Of a stretch of 7,995 nucleotides of DNA, positions 1 to 6,315 are shown piece after piece (position 1 is the stretch's first letter; each line of letters opens with the position of its first letter). The notes under the pieces were generated by a model that saw only the letters and a list, made by a program, of their open reading frames with translations, was not told where the DNA came from and searched no databases. A program made the translations under genes and the position numbers. Source of the stretch: Betaproteobacteria bacterium (GTDB taxonomy: Bacteria > Pseudomonadota > Gammaproteobacteria > Burkholderiales > SG8-41); contig JAQGNC010000659.1 in assembly GCA_028292065.1 (NCBI GenBank), positions 1-7,995 of the forward strand, read 5' to 3'.

Positions 1-1
1 G

Positions 2-517
2 CTGCAGGCGATGGCCGGCGGCGCCGGTAGCGCGATCGGGCTCGGCGGCATGCTGACGAAGGTGCTCGCCGCGCAGCGCGCCGCGAGAAGCGGCGCGCAC
101 ACGGTGATCGCGTCAGGCCGCGAGCCCGACGTACTGCTGCGGCTGGCCTCCGGTGAAGCGATCGGCACGCAGCTCGTCGCCGACCGCCCGACGCTCGCCG
201 CGCGCAAGCAGTGGCTCGCCGATCACCTGCAGGTGCGCGGCAGGCTCACGCTCGACGCCGGCGCGGTCAAAGCGCTGAAAGTCGACGGCAAGAGCCTGCT
301 GCCGATCGGGGTGTTCGAAGCCGCGGGCGATTTCGAGCGGGGTGAAGTGGTGAGCTGCCTCGACGAGGCGCAGTGCGAGATCGCGCGCGGCCTCGTCAAC
401 TACAACGCCGCGGAAACGCGGCGCATCCTGCGCACCCCGACCGCCGAGATCGAAGCGAAGCTCGGCTACGTCGACGAGCCCGAGCTCATCCACCGCGACA
501 ATCTCGTGCTGCTGTAG
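2..517 (+). CDS. proB: Glutamate 5-kinase, C-terminal part (5' end outside window)
   Basis: ProB phosphorylates L-glutamate with ATP to gamma-glutamyl phosphate, the first step of cytoplasmic proline synthesis. The reading frame is open from the left edge, so about 171 C-terminal residues are present of a family length near 370. The first ~55 residues are the end of the amino-acid-kinase domain: a Gly-rich GLGGMLTK segment followed by AA..AA.SG and VIASGRE, where ProB usually reads GTGGM.TK. After a linker with ARKQWLADHL, the remaining ~100 residues match the C-terminal PUA domain (LTLDAGAVKAL, KSLLPIGV, GLVNYNAAE, IHRDNLVLL). Stop TAG is at 515-517. The gene converges on the CNP1-like gene, with 48 nt between the stops. 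The ATG at position 11 is internal and is not the start. The family call is very secure; only the N-terminal half is missing. Confidence 0.95.
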   Translation: MQAMAGGAGSAIGLGGMLTKVLAAQRAARSGAHTVIASGREPDVLLRLASGEAIGTQLVADRPTLAARKQWLADHLQVRGRLTLDAGAVKALKVDGKSLLPIGVFEAAGDFERGEVVSCLDEAQCEIARGLVNYNAAETRRILRTPTAEIEAKLGYVDEPELIHRDNLVLL

Positions 518-565
518 GCGGCGAGAGGCCGCAAAAACGCTGGCGCCGCGCGTGCCGATCGCGCG

Positions 566-1099
566 TCAGTCGACCGCGCCCGGATTGAGCCAGCGCCCCT
601 GCTGCAGCGCGTCCACCGCGATCCGCACCGGCGTCGGCCGGGTTCGCTCGGGACAGAAATACTGGGTGAAAAGGCTGTGGTGGTAAGGCGTGAGATCCCT
701 CAGGACGACACGGTGCCACTGGGTGTCGCGCGCCCGCACCCACGTGCCGTCGGCGTGGCCGAGCGCGTAGAGCTTGCGCTCGCGAGTCTCGCAGCGCATC
801 CCTTCGAAGGTCACGTTCGTCGCACCGCCCGCGGTCTTGGTGACGACGGTGAATCGCACCACCTGGTCTTCGCCGACTGAGACCGACTTCGTGTCGACGT
901 AGAACTTGTGCGAGGTCGCGCTTCCGGTCTTCACCAGGGCGAGACTCTCCGGTTTCGGATACGCAGGAATCTGCGCCTGGATCTCCTTCCAGGACTTCTT
1001 GTCGTCGTCGAACTCCGCTTCCCATTCGCTGCCCTGCGCGCCCGCGTGCCCTGCGAGCACGACGAGCACGAAGAGACACGCGACACTTTCAAACCGCAT
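566..1099 (-). CDS. CNP1-like family secreted protein
   Basis: A 177-residue protein matching the CNP1-like family (Pfam CNP1), of unknown function and common beside proB/rppH in betaproteobacteria. Residues 1-21 look like a Sec signal peptide: a short N-terminus, hydrophobic core ACLFVLVVLAG and AGA before Q22, so a periplasmic location is inferred. The mature part begins with an acidic stretch (EWEAEFDDDKKSW) and continues with PAYPKPE, FYVD..SVSVGED, an RFTVV..T..G..NVTFEGM segment and MRCETRERKLYA, as in the family. The start was chosen at 1099 because a GGGAG ribosome-binding site (1107-1111) lies 7 nt upstream and the signal peptide begins there. The frame stays open further upstream, but that stretch is the antisense-free shadow of cfa. 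The start lies inside the end of cfa (11-nt overlap), suggesting translational coupling. Family assignment is from recognised sequence pattern; no biochemical role can be given. Confidence 0.85.
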   Translation of the reverse strand: MRFESVACLFVLVVLAGHAGAQGSEWEAEFDDDKKSWKEIQAQIPAYPKPESLALVKTGSATSHKFYVDTKSVSVGEDQVVRFTVVTKTAGGATNVTFEGMRCETRERKLYALGHADGTWVRARDTQWHRVVLRDLTPYHHSLFTQYFCPERTRPTPVRIAVDALQQGRWLNPGAVD

Positions 1100-2306
1100 A
1101 CATGTACTCCCGTGTTGAAGGCAGGCCGAGCTTGCCGTCGGCTGCGGGCCTGCCGGCCAGCACCTGGTAGACCGACATCCAGCCGCGCTCGAACGCATGC
1201 GCCGAGCCTGCCATGTAAATGCGCCAGATACGGTACGCTTTCTCGCCGACCGACGCGAGCGCCGCATCGCGATTGGCTTCGAGGCGATCGACCCAGTGCC
1301 AGAGGGTGCGCGCATAGTGCGGGCGCAGGCTTTCGGCGTCCCAGCTTTCGAGACCCTGCGCCGACATCTCCTGCATCACGCGCGAGATGTGCGAGAGCTC
1401 GCCTCCCGGAAACACGTATTCGTCGATGAACGAGCCGATGTCGCTGCCGAGCTCCTCCGCATCGACCGAGTTGAGCGTGATCCCGTGATTGAGCACCACG
1501 CCGCCGGGTTTCAGAAGGCGGAAGAGCTTGCCGAAGTACAGGCCCAGATTCCTGCGCCCGACGTGCTCGAACATGCCGACACTCGCGATCTTGTCGTAAG
1601 GCGCGTCCTCGGGAACGTCGCGATAGTCGATCAGTTCGACTTCGCACACATCCTGCAGATTGCGCGCGTGGATCTGCGCGCGCGCGTACTCGTACTGGTT
1701 CTGCGAGAGCGTGATGCCTTTCGCCCGCACCCCGTAGCGCTCCGCCGCCCACATCACCAGCGCGCCCCAGCCGCAGCCCACGTCGAGGAAGCGCTCGCCG
1801 GGTTTCAACATGAGCTTGCGGCAGATGTGGTCGAGCTTCTGCTCCTGGGCGAGATCGAGGGTGTCTTCCGGCCGCCGGAAATAGGCGCAGGAGTAGACGC
1901 GCCGCGCGTCGAGCCACAATGCGTAGAACTCGTCGTTGACGTCGTAGTGATGGCGGATCGCCTTGCTGTCGAAACCGCGGCTGTGCGCAAAGAGGCGCCG
2001 CAGCCGCGCCGCGGCGCCGTTACCCGAGGCGTTGGCGGGATTGCCGGAGAGCGCTTCGCTCACGCGGATCACTTGGCGCGCTTCGCCTTCGACGTCCAGG
2101 TCCTCTTCGACGTAGTAGCGCGCGAGCTTGCCCATCGTGGGGCGCACCAGCGACGCCAGGACTTTCGGCGAGCGGATGGTGACGCTGACCGCCGCCGCGT
2201 CGGCGGGAGTCAGGCGCTGGCCGTTCCACAGCGTGATGGCGAGCGGCACGTCCAGAGCGCGTATCCGCTGGCCGATGCGTTCGAGAAGCGCGTTGTCCTG
2301 CGGCAT
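1089..2306 (-). CDS. cfa: Cyclopropane-fatty-acyl-phospholipid synthase
   Basis: Transfers a methylene group from S-adenosylmethionine to cis double bonds of membrane phospholipid acyl chains, giving cyclopropane fatty acids; peripheral to the inner membrane. The 405-residue length fits the family (E. coli 382). After an N-terminal domain of about 110 residues come HHYDVNDEFY (about 119-128), YSCAYF with Cys140 (matching E. coli Cys139), the SAM-binding motif FLDVGCGWG (173-181), GITLSQNQ, and FEHVG with Glu247. The C-terminal half, with FIDEYVFPGGEL and WHWVDRLEANRD, is complete. Start 2306 is preferred over the in-frame ATG at 2342 because GGAG lies 8 nt upstream and the 12 extra codons have poor wobble G/C. 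The 2342 start, with TAAGG four nt upstream, remains possible. It lies 107 nt behind the CBS gene, with a possible own -10 element, and overlaps the CNP1-like gene. It could be a CFA-like methyltransferase with a different lipid substrate, but all core motifs are intact. Confidence 0.93.
   Translation of the reverse strand: MPQDNALLERIGQRIRALDVPLAITLWNGQRLTPADAAAVSVTIRSPKVLASLVRPTMGKLARYYVEEDLDVEGEARQVIRVSEALSGNPANASGNGAAARLRRLFAHSRGFDSKAIRHHYDVNDEFYALWLDARRVYSCAYFRRPEDTLDLAQEQKLDHICRKLMLKPGERFLDVGCGWGALVMWAAERYGVRAKGITLSQNQYEYARAQIHARNLQDVCEVELIDYRDVPEDAPYDKIASVGMFEHVGRRNLGLYFGKLFRLLKPGGVVLNHGITLNSVDAEELGSDIGSFIDEYVFPGGELSHISRVMQEMSAQGLESWDAESLRPHYARTLWHWVDRLEANRDAALASVGEKAYRIWRIYMAGSAHAFERGWMSVYQVLAGRPAADGKLGLPSTREYMYAV
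1107..1111 (-). promoter_or_regulatory. Ribosome-binding site of the CNP1-like gene
   Basis: GGGAG on the minus strand, 7 nt before the ATG at 1099 and inside the last codons of cfa. A second ATG four nt upstream (1101-1103) is in the cfa frame (cfa ends Met-Tyr-Ala-Val-stop). The site therefore decides the start of the shorter signal-peptide protein and supports coupled translation. Confidence 0.6.
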
Positions 2307-2314
2307 GGCAGTGT

Positions 2315-2318
2315 CTCC
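2315..2318 (-). promoter_or_regulatory. Ribosome-binding site deciding the cfa start
   Basis: GGAG on the minus strand with an 8-nt spacer to the ATG at 2306. It favours the 405-residue Cfa over the 417-residue version starting at 2342, whose only upstream match is TAAGG at a short 4-nt spacing. Confidence 0.5.
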
Positions 2319-2362
2319 GGGTTGAGGACCGTCCGCCGTCATTGTGCCTTACGGCGAACGCG

Positions 2363-2368
2363 ATTTTA
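2363..2368 (-). promoter_or_regulatory. Possible -10 element upstream of cfa
   Basis: TAAAAT on the minus strand is the only clearly A/T-rich hexamer in the 107-nt gap between the CBS gene and cfa. It would place a transcript start near 2356, about 50 nt before the preferred cfa start. No convincing -35 is seen 16-18 nt upstream. This would fit a promoter of the stationary-phase sigma type, known for E. coli cfa, but that is inference. Confidence 0.3.
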
Positions 2369-2389
2369 CGGTGCCCGCTTGGCCTAGCA

Positions 2390-2407
2390 CGCGCCGTGCG
2401 CGGCGCG
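2390..2407 (-). other. GC-rich hairpin after the CBS gene
   Basis: Perfect 7-bp inverted repeat (CGCGCCG, 4-nt loop, CGGCGCG) beginning 6 nt past the CBS-domain gene stop. No U-run follows on the minus strand, so it is not a standard intrinsic terminator. It may pause polymerase or protect the 3' end of the upstream message. Confidence 0.4.
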
Positions 2408-2413
2408 CGGCCC

Positions 2414-3010
2414 CTAATGCGCGAGCTGCGCTTCGATCTCTGAAAAGGTGCGGGCGATTTCGCTGGTCGGGATCGCGACGCCGAGCTGGCGCGCGATCTG
2501 GGTCGCCGAGAACAATCCCCGGACGACGTGGCCCCGCGCCGCGTCCCGCTCGACCACGACCGCGTGCTGCCGCCCCGACTGCTTCAAAGTCGCGACGATA
2601 TGGCCCACCCGGGACGCGCGCACGTCTTCGAGATCGATCGCCTCGAGCTGGTCCTGGGGCGTCATGATGTCGCGCACGACCAGCTCCTCGCGGCGTATCC
2701 CGCGCTGGGTGACCGCCTGCATCGGCTTTTCGCCGAGGATATCGGTCGCGGTGATGACCCCGACGACCTCACGGTTCTGGTCGACCACGAGCAGCAGCCT
2801 CACCGCGCGCTGGATCATGCGGCGATGCGCCTCCTCGACGCTGTCTCCGGACAGGATGATGACCGCACCGAGCGCACGCAGGTCGGTCATGACCGCGAGC
2901 GCGGGGTCGTCGAGCGTGACCCGTTCGGGCACGACCTGGGCCGGCTGCGCGTAACCGCTGCCGGCGCGCAGCAGCGTGAAAGGCAAAGGCGTGTAATCGC
3001 GAAGCACCAT
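2414..3010 (-). CDS. Tandem CBS-domain protein
   Basis: A 198-residue soluble protein made almost entirely of two CBS domains, which in other proteins pair up to bind adenine nucleotides (AMP, ATP, SAM) and sense energy or ligand state. The first covers about residues 40-105 (from DLRALGAVIIL and DSVEEAHRRMIQ to LLVVDQNREVVGVITATDIL). The second covers about 113-180 (RDIMT, an LEDVRASRVGHIVATLKQSGRQ stretch read in parts, HAVVVE and RGLFSATQIARQLG). No effector domain is attached, so it is a stand-alone regulator-like protein with unknown partner. The start at 3010 was chosen because a G-rich AGGGGGG site precedes the ATG by about 5 nt. The frame is open upstream to 3277, but that part runs through rppH in another frame. 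It lies 59 nt after rppH in the same direction. The fold is clear; the ligand and role cannot be read from sequence. Confidence 0.88.
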   Translation of the reverse strand: MVLRDYTPLPFTLLRAGSGYAQPAQVVPERVTLDDPALAVMTDLRALGAVIILSGDSVEEAHRRMIQRAVRLLLVVDQNREVVGVITATDILGEKPMQAVTQRGIRREELVVRDIMTPQDQLEAIDLEDVRASRVGHIVATLKQSGRQHAVVVERDAARGHVVRGLFSATQIARQLGVAIPTSEIARTFSEIEAQLAH

Positions 3011-3025
3011 GGAACCCCCCTGTAG

Positions 3026-3046
3026 GCCGGCGAGCACGTCGCCGGC
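3026..3046 (-). other. Hairpin between rppH and the CBS gene
   Basis: Perfect 8-bp inverted repeat GCCGGCGA / TCGCCGGC with a 5-nt loop, lying 15 nt before the CBS-gene start and 23 nt after the rppH stop. No U-tract follows on either strand. It could be a processing or attenuation structure that separates rppH from CBS expression; only the symmetry is seen directly. Confidence 0.45.
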
Positions 3047-3069
3047 TCGCAGCACCCCTGAATGAAGCG

Positions 3070-3600
3070 TTAACCGCGTGAAAGCTGGGGCTGCTCGCGG
3101 GCGCTCGCCCGCGGCTGACAATCGGCTCGGCGCCGCAAATACCGTGCGAGCTCGTTCAGGGCTTTCTGGTAAACCTCGCGTTTGAAGTCGATCACCGCCT
3201 CCATCGGCACCCAGTAGTCGCTCCAGCGCCACGCGTCGAATTCCGGCTTTTCGTTCGCCCTCAGGCACACGTCGCAATCGCGCCCGGTGAGCCGCAGCAG
3301 AAACCAGATCTGCTTCTGCCCGCGATAATTGCCGCGCCAGTCGCGCTTGATCCAGACGTCCGGAACCTCATAGCGCAGCCAGTCGCGAGTGCGGCCGAGG
3401 ATCTTCACGTGTTGCGAGGTCAGGCCGACCTCCTCCTGCAGCTCGCGATACATCGCGACCTCGGGGGTCTCCCCCGGCTTGATTCCGCCCTGCGGAAACT
3501 GCCACGAGTGCTCGCGCACCCGCTTGCCCCAGAAAACCTCGTCCTTGCCGTTACACAGGATAATGCCAACGTTGGGGCGGTAACCGTCACGATCGATCAT
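3070..3600 (-). CDS. rppH: RNA pyrophosphohydrolase (Nudix)
   Basis: RppH removes pyrophosphate from the 5'-triphosphate end of mRNAs, giving 5'-monophosphate ends that RNase E attacks, and so starts mRNA decay in the cytoplasm. The 176-residue protein has the same length as E. coli RppH. It opens with MIDRDGYRPNVGIIL, typical of the family, followed by WGKR...HSWQFPQGG. The Nudix box is complete at residues 38-60: G38, E44, R52-E53, E56-E57, G59, L60; the glutamates bind catalytic metal. Later family segments include RGQKQIWFLL, EFDAWRWSDYW and VIDFKREVYQKAL. The last ~20 residues are a basic, variable tail. An AGGGG ribosome-binding site lies 8 nt before the ATG. The gene is the second of five minus-strand genes, with a 133-nt upstream region that looks like its own promoter. 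Confidence 0.96.
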   Translation of the reverse strand: MIDRDGYRPNVGIILCNGKDEVFWGKRVREHSWQFPQGGIKPGETPEVAMYRELQEEVGLTSQHVKILGRTRDWLRYEVPDVWIKRDWRGNYRGQKQIWFLLRLTGRDCDVCLRANEKPEFDAWRWSDYWVPMEAVIDFKREVYQKALNELARYLRRRADCQPRASAREQPQLSRG

Positions 3601-3624
3601 GTCGTTTACCCCTAAGTTCGTCAG

Positions 3625-3652
3625 TTTTCAGGATTTTTTCATAGTTCGTAAA
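3625..3652 (-). promoter_or_regulatory. Candidate rppH promoter
   Basis: The 60 nt before rppH are strikingly A/T-rich for this window. On the minus strand TTTACG (3647-3652) and TGAAAA (3625-3630) stand 16 nt apart as a weak -35/-10 pair, giving a start near 3618, shortly before the AGGGG ribosome-binding site. Matches to consensus are only 4/6 and 3/6, so the exact element is uncertain; an alternative -10 is TATGAA just upstream. Confidence 0.35.
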
Positions 3653-3657
3653 CTATG
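3640..3657. promoter_or_regulatory. Perfect palindrome in the rppH upstream region
   Basis: CATAGTT, 4-nt spacer CGTA, AACTATG: a perfect 7-bp inverted repeat, 40 nt upstream of rppH and overlapping the candidate -35. The 18-bp dyad of A/T-rich arms is operator-like. It is not a terminator, because on the minus strand the hairpin is followed by A residues, not T. Confidence 0.45.
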
Positions 3658-3692
3658 GAAAGCCTGCGCCGGCGCGCTGCGCGTCTGCACCG

Positions 3693-3719
3693 GCCGCGTT
3701 TTCACCAGCATAACGCGGC
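3693..3719 (-). other. Hairpin after the spermidine-synthase-like gene
   Basis: Perfect 8-bp inverted repeat GCCGCGTT / AACGCGGC with an 11-nt loop, starting 14 nt past the stop of the spermidine-synthase-like gene. Following minus-strand sequence is GC-rich rather than U-rich. It probably marks the 3' end of that transcript or a pause site before the rppH promoter. Confidence 0.4.
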
Positions 3720-3733
3720 TGGAGGCACGCCGC

Positions 3734-4522
3734 TCAGGGATACAGGTAATCGGCGTCGTGGGGGTTCATTTTCTTGAGGCTTTCGACGAAGCGGGGAAAT
3801 TCGAGCCCGTACTCGGCTTCGAGCGCAACGGCGCGGCTTTCCAGGGCCTTCCACGAGACGATGGGGCGCTTCCTCTCGAAGCCGAAAACCACCACGTTGC
3901 CGGGCCGCTCCGCGGGCAGGGACACGATGCCTCCCGGGAACGCGTCTTCGATGCGCTTGACCAGGGTGTAGAAGAGCTTGTCCCGCCCCCACAGATTGAC
4001 TGCCATGACGCCGCCGGGCTTGAGGCGCGCCCGGCACGCCGAATAGAAAGCGGGGGTCGAGAGCGCCTCGACGTGGAAATCGGCTTCGTACCCGTCGACG
4101 AGCATGACGTCCGCGCTCACGTCCTCGCGCTGTACGTATTCGGCGCCGTCGGTGGTGAGCACTTCGAAGCGCTCCCCGTCCTCGGGCACGTGGAAGTACT
4201 GGCGGGCGATTGCAACCACCCGCGGGTTGACCTCGACCGCACGGGTGCGGGCCCCGGGAAGACGGTGGAAGACGAATTTCGCGAGCGACCCGCCGCCCAG
4301 CCCGATCATCAGGACCTCGGCAGGCGGCGGCGCGAAGAGCAGAAAACCGATCATGCTTCGCGTATACGAGAGCTCGAGGTCGTTCGGTTTCGCCAGGCGC
4401 ATCGAGCTCTGGACGGTGTCGCTGCCGATGTGCAGCGAGCGCACGCCGTGGGTCTCGCTCATGTAGACCGATTCGGCGTCGTGCGTGGGTTTGCGGGCTC
4501 TCCAGCCGGCCATGAATTTCAT
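3734..4522 (-). CDS. Spermidine synthase-like protein (aminopropyltransferase fold)
   Basis: A 262-residue protein with the Rossmann methyltransferase fold of the spermidine/spermine synthase family. Recognisable pieces are SMRLAKPNDLELSYTRSM (substrate-gate region, about 40-57), VLMIGLGGGSL (70-80, nucleotide loop), AVEVNP with E97, TTDGAEYV with D125, LVDGYEAD (141-148), and TPAFYSACRARLKPGG (about 155-170), which aligns with the SpeE region after the active site. Two key positions differ from true SpeE: the GGGDGG-type loop has Ser79 instead of Asp, and the DxxD catalytic motif is replaced by D143...D148. Polyamine synthesis is therefore doubtful and the substrate unknown. The chosen ATG has no clear ribosome-binding site; Met4 (4513) is an alternative. 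It is divergent from proS with 77 nt between starts and is first in the minus-strand group. Confidence 0.8.
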   Translation of the reverse strand: MKFMAGWRARKPTHDAESVYMSETHGVRSLHIGSDTVQSSMRLAKPNDLELSYTRSMIGFLLFAPPPAEVLMIGLGGGSLAKFVFHRLPGARTRAVEVNPRVVAIARQYFHVPEDGERFEVLTTDGAEYVQREDVSADVMLVDGYEADFHVEALSTPAFYSACRARLKPGGVMAVNLWGRDKLFYTLVKRIEDAFPGGIVSLPAERPGNVVVFGFERKRPIVSWKALESRAVALEAEYGLEFPRFVESLKKMNPHDADYLYP

Positions 4523-4556
4523 GCTGGGTCAGGCGTAGGGTTGTTACAAGGTCCGG

Positions 4557-4562
4557 TAGAAT
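4557..4562 (+). promoter_or_regulatory. Possible -10 element of proS
   Basis: TAGAAT lies 38 nt upstream of the proS ATG in the 77-nt divergent region. TTGTTA (4541-4546) resembles a -35 but is only 10 nt away, too close, so the promoter assignment is weak. No Shine-Dalgarno sequence is visible directly before proS. The minus-strand gene must also start from this region, but no good element was found for it. Confidence 0.25.
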
Positions 4563-4599
4563 AAGGGTTTTTCGCCGCACGTAACAGCGCACTCACCCC

Positions 4600-6315
4600 A
4601 TGCGAACCTCCCAGTTCTTCATTTCGACGCTCAAGGAAGCCCCTTCGGAAGCCGAGGTCATCAGCCACCAGCTGATGCTGCGCGCCGGGCTCATCAAGCG
4701 CCTGACGAGCGGCATCTACACCTGGATGCCGCTGGGCCTGCGGGTGTTACGCAAAGTCGAAGCCGTGGTCCGCGAGGAGATGAACGCGAGCGGCGCGATC
4801 GAGCTCCTGCTGCCGACGGTCCAGCCGGCAGAGCTGTGGCAGGAATCCGGCCGCTGGGAGCAATACGGACCCGAACTCCTGCGTTTGAGAGACCGCCACC
4901 AGCGCGATTACTGCTACGCACCGACCGCGGAGGAAGTGGTGTCCGACGTGGTGCGCCGCGAAGTGAAGAGCTACCGGCAGTTGCCGCTCAATTTCTACCA
5001 GATCCAGACCAAGTTCCGCGACGAGATCCGCCCGCGCTTCGGCGTGATGCGAGGCCGCGAGTTCCTGATGAAGGACGCGTACTCGTTCCACACCGACAAG
5101 GAGAGCCTCGACGCGACCTACCGGGAAATGCACGACTGCTACAGCCGGATCTTCGTGCGGCTGGGCCTGAAATTCCGGGCCGTGGCCGCGGATACCGGCA
5201 GCATCGGCGGCACCGGCTCCCACGAGTTTCACGTGCTTGCCGACTCGGGCGAGGACGCCATCGCGTATTGCCCCGGTTCGGATTACGCCGCGAACGTCGA
5301 ACTCGCCGAAGCGCTCGCGCCTGCGGCCGCTCGGCCGGCGCCTGCGGCCGACCTGTCGAAAGTGCACACCCCGGGGGTGAAGACGATCGCCGAGCTCTGC
5401 GGTTTTCTCAAGATCGATGCGCAAAAGACCGTAAAAGCGGTGGTGGTCGACGGCGCCGACGGCGCACCGGTGCTGCTGCTGCTGCGCGGCGACCACGAGC
5501 TCAATGTGATCAAGGCGGGCAAGCTCGAAGCGGTCGCCACCCCGGTCCGCTTCGCGTCGGCGGAGGCCCTGAAGGCGGCTTTCGGCGCTTCGGCGGGCTC
5601 GCTCGGGCCGGTCGGTTTCAAAGGCAAGGTCATCGCGGACCGGTCGGTGGCGGCGATGTCCGATTTCGTCACCGGAGCCAACGAGGACAATCACCATTAC
5701 ACTGGCGCCAATATCGGCCGCGATTTCGCCGAACCCACAGTGGCCGACCTACGCAATGTCGTGGCGGGCGACCCGAGCGCCGACGGCAAGGGCGCCCTGG
5801 AACTTTGCCGAGGCATCGAAGTCGGACACATCTTCCAGTTGCGCACGAAGTATTCGAGCGCGATGAACCTCACTTTCCTCGACGAAGCGGGCAAGTCCCG
5901 GCTCATGGAAATGGGGTGTTACGGAATCGGAGTCACCCGCGTCGTCGCCGCAGCGATAGAACAGAACCACGACGAGCGCGGGATCATCTTTCCGCAGGCA
6001 ATGGCGCCTTTCGAGGTGGGCGTGGTCGCGATCGGCATGAAAAAGAGCGCGGCGGTGCGCGAAGCGGCCGAGCGGGTCCATGCGGAGCTTTCCGCGGCGG
6101 GTGTGGAAGTACTGCTTGACGACCGCGACGAGCGTCCGGGTATCATGTTCGCCGACATGGAGCTGGTGGGCATCCCCCACCGCCTCGTGATCGGGGATCG
6201 CGGGCTGAAGGAAGGTAAGGTCGAATACCAGGGCAGGCGCGACGCCAAGGCACAACCGGTGGCGCTCGCGGAAGCGGTCGAATTCGTCAAATCGAGGATA
6301 AGCGGCGTCGTCTGA
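4600..6315 (+). CDS. proS: Prolyl-tRNA synthetase, bacterial type with editing domain
   Basis: Charges tRNA-Pro with proline in the cytoplasm. At 571 residues it matches the bacterial-type enzyme (E. coli 572). It opens with MRTSQFFISTLKEAP, the standard start, although no ribosome-binding site is seen before it. The class II core holds TSGIYTWMPLGLRVL (motif 1 region), TKFRDEIRPRFGVMRGREF (motif 2, from about 137, Arg140), and GTGSHEF (204-210). An insertion (INS) domain of about 175 residues follows from about 230; it clears mischarged Ala-tRNA-Pro, and Lys279 matches the editing lysine of E. coli ProRS. Motif 3 is GCYGIGVTR (439-447). The C-terminal anticodon-binding domain (about 465-571) includes LLDDRDERPG and GIPHRLVIGDRG. 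The junction into INS has an Ala/Pro-rich linker made by a short repeat. Its stop overlaps the next gene start. Confidence 0.97.
   Translation: MRTSQFFISTLKEAPSEAEVISHQLMLRAGLIKRLTSGIYTWMPLGLRVLRKVEAVVREEMNASGAIELLLPTVQPAELWQESGRWEQYGPELLRLRDRHQRDYCYAPTAEEVVSDVVRREVKSYRQLPLNFYQIQTKFRDEIRPRFGVMRGREFLMKDAYSFHTDKESLDATYREMHDCYSRIFVRLGLKFRAVAADTGSIGGTGSHEFHVLADSGEDAIAYCPGSDYAANVELAEALAPAAARPAPAADLSKVHTPGVKTIAELCGFLKIDAQKTVKAVVVDGADGAPVLLLLRGDHELNVIKAGKLEAVATPVRFASAEALKAAFGASAGSLGPVGFKGKVIADRSVAAMSDFVTGANEDNHHYTGANIGRDFAEPTVADLRNVVAGDPSADGKGALELCRGIEVGHIFQLRTKYSSAMNLTFLDEAGKSRLMEMGCYGIGVTRVVAAAIEQNHDERGIIFPQAMAPFEVGVVAIGMKKSAAVREAAERVHAELSAAGVEVLLDDRDERPGIMFADMELVGIPHRLVIGDRGLKEGKVEYQGRRDAKAQPVALAEAVEFVKSRISGVV
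5317..5350 (+). repeat. Short in-frame direct repeat in proS
   Basis: The 13-mer GCGCCTGCGGCCG occurs at 5317-5329 and again at 5338-5350, a 21-nt (7-codon) period. It encodes APAAARP followed by APAAD, an Ala/Pro linker where the catalytic core joins the editing insertion. Confidence 0.6.

Noticed and set aside
518..537. Hairpin GCGGC/GCCGC followed by AAAAA between proB and the CNP1-like gene, considered as a terminator
   Set aside because: The A-run follows the stem on the plus strand, and on the minus strand the T-run comes before the stem, so neither direction gives a hairpin followed by U.
566..1315. Longer version of the CNP1-like protein beginning at 1315
   Set aside because: The extension lies in cfa in another frame and would bury the clear signal peptide that begins at 1099.
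1197..2387. Long plus-strand open frame of 396 codons opposite cfa
   Set aside because: It is the antisense of cfa, which has full family motifs; the product is Arg/Val/Ala-rich with no recognisable domain, as expected from a GC-rich complementary frame.
2414..3277. Longer version of the CBS protein beginning at 3277
   Set aside because: The extra 89 residues run through rppH in another frame, are Arg/Ala-rich without domain features, and a good ribosome-binding site precedes the start at 3010.
3599..4564. Plus-strand open frame of 321 codons opposite the spermidine-synthase-like gene
   Set aside because: The minus strand carries recognisable fold motifs; the plus-strand product is low-complexity and unfamiliar and starts inside the rppH upstream region.
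5470..5487. Run of CTG triplets in proS considered as a slippage-prone microsatellite
   Set aside because: Only four units, encoding a normal hydrophobic strand of the editing domain.
4747..5697. Long minus-strand open frame of 316 codons opposite proS
   Set aside because: It lies wholly inside the highly conserved proS and shows no independent domain, ribosome-binding site or context.
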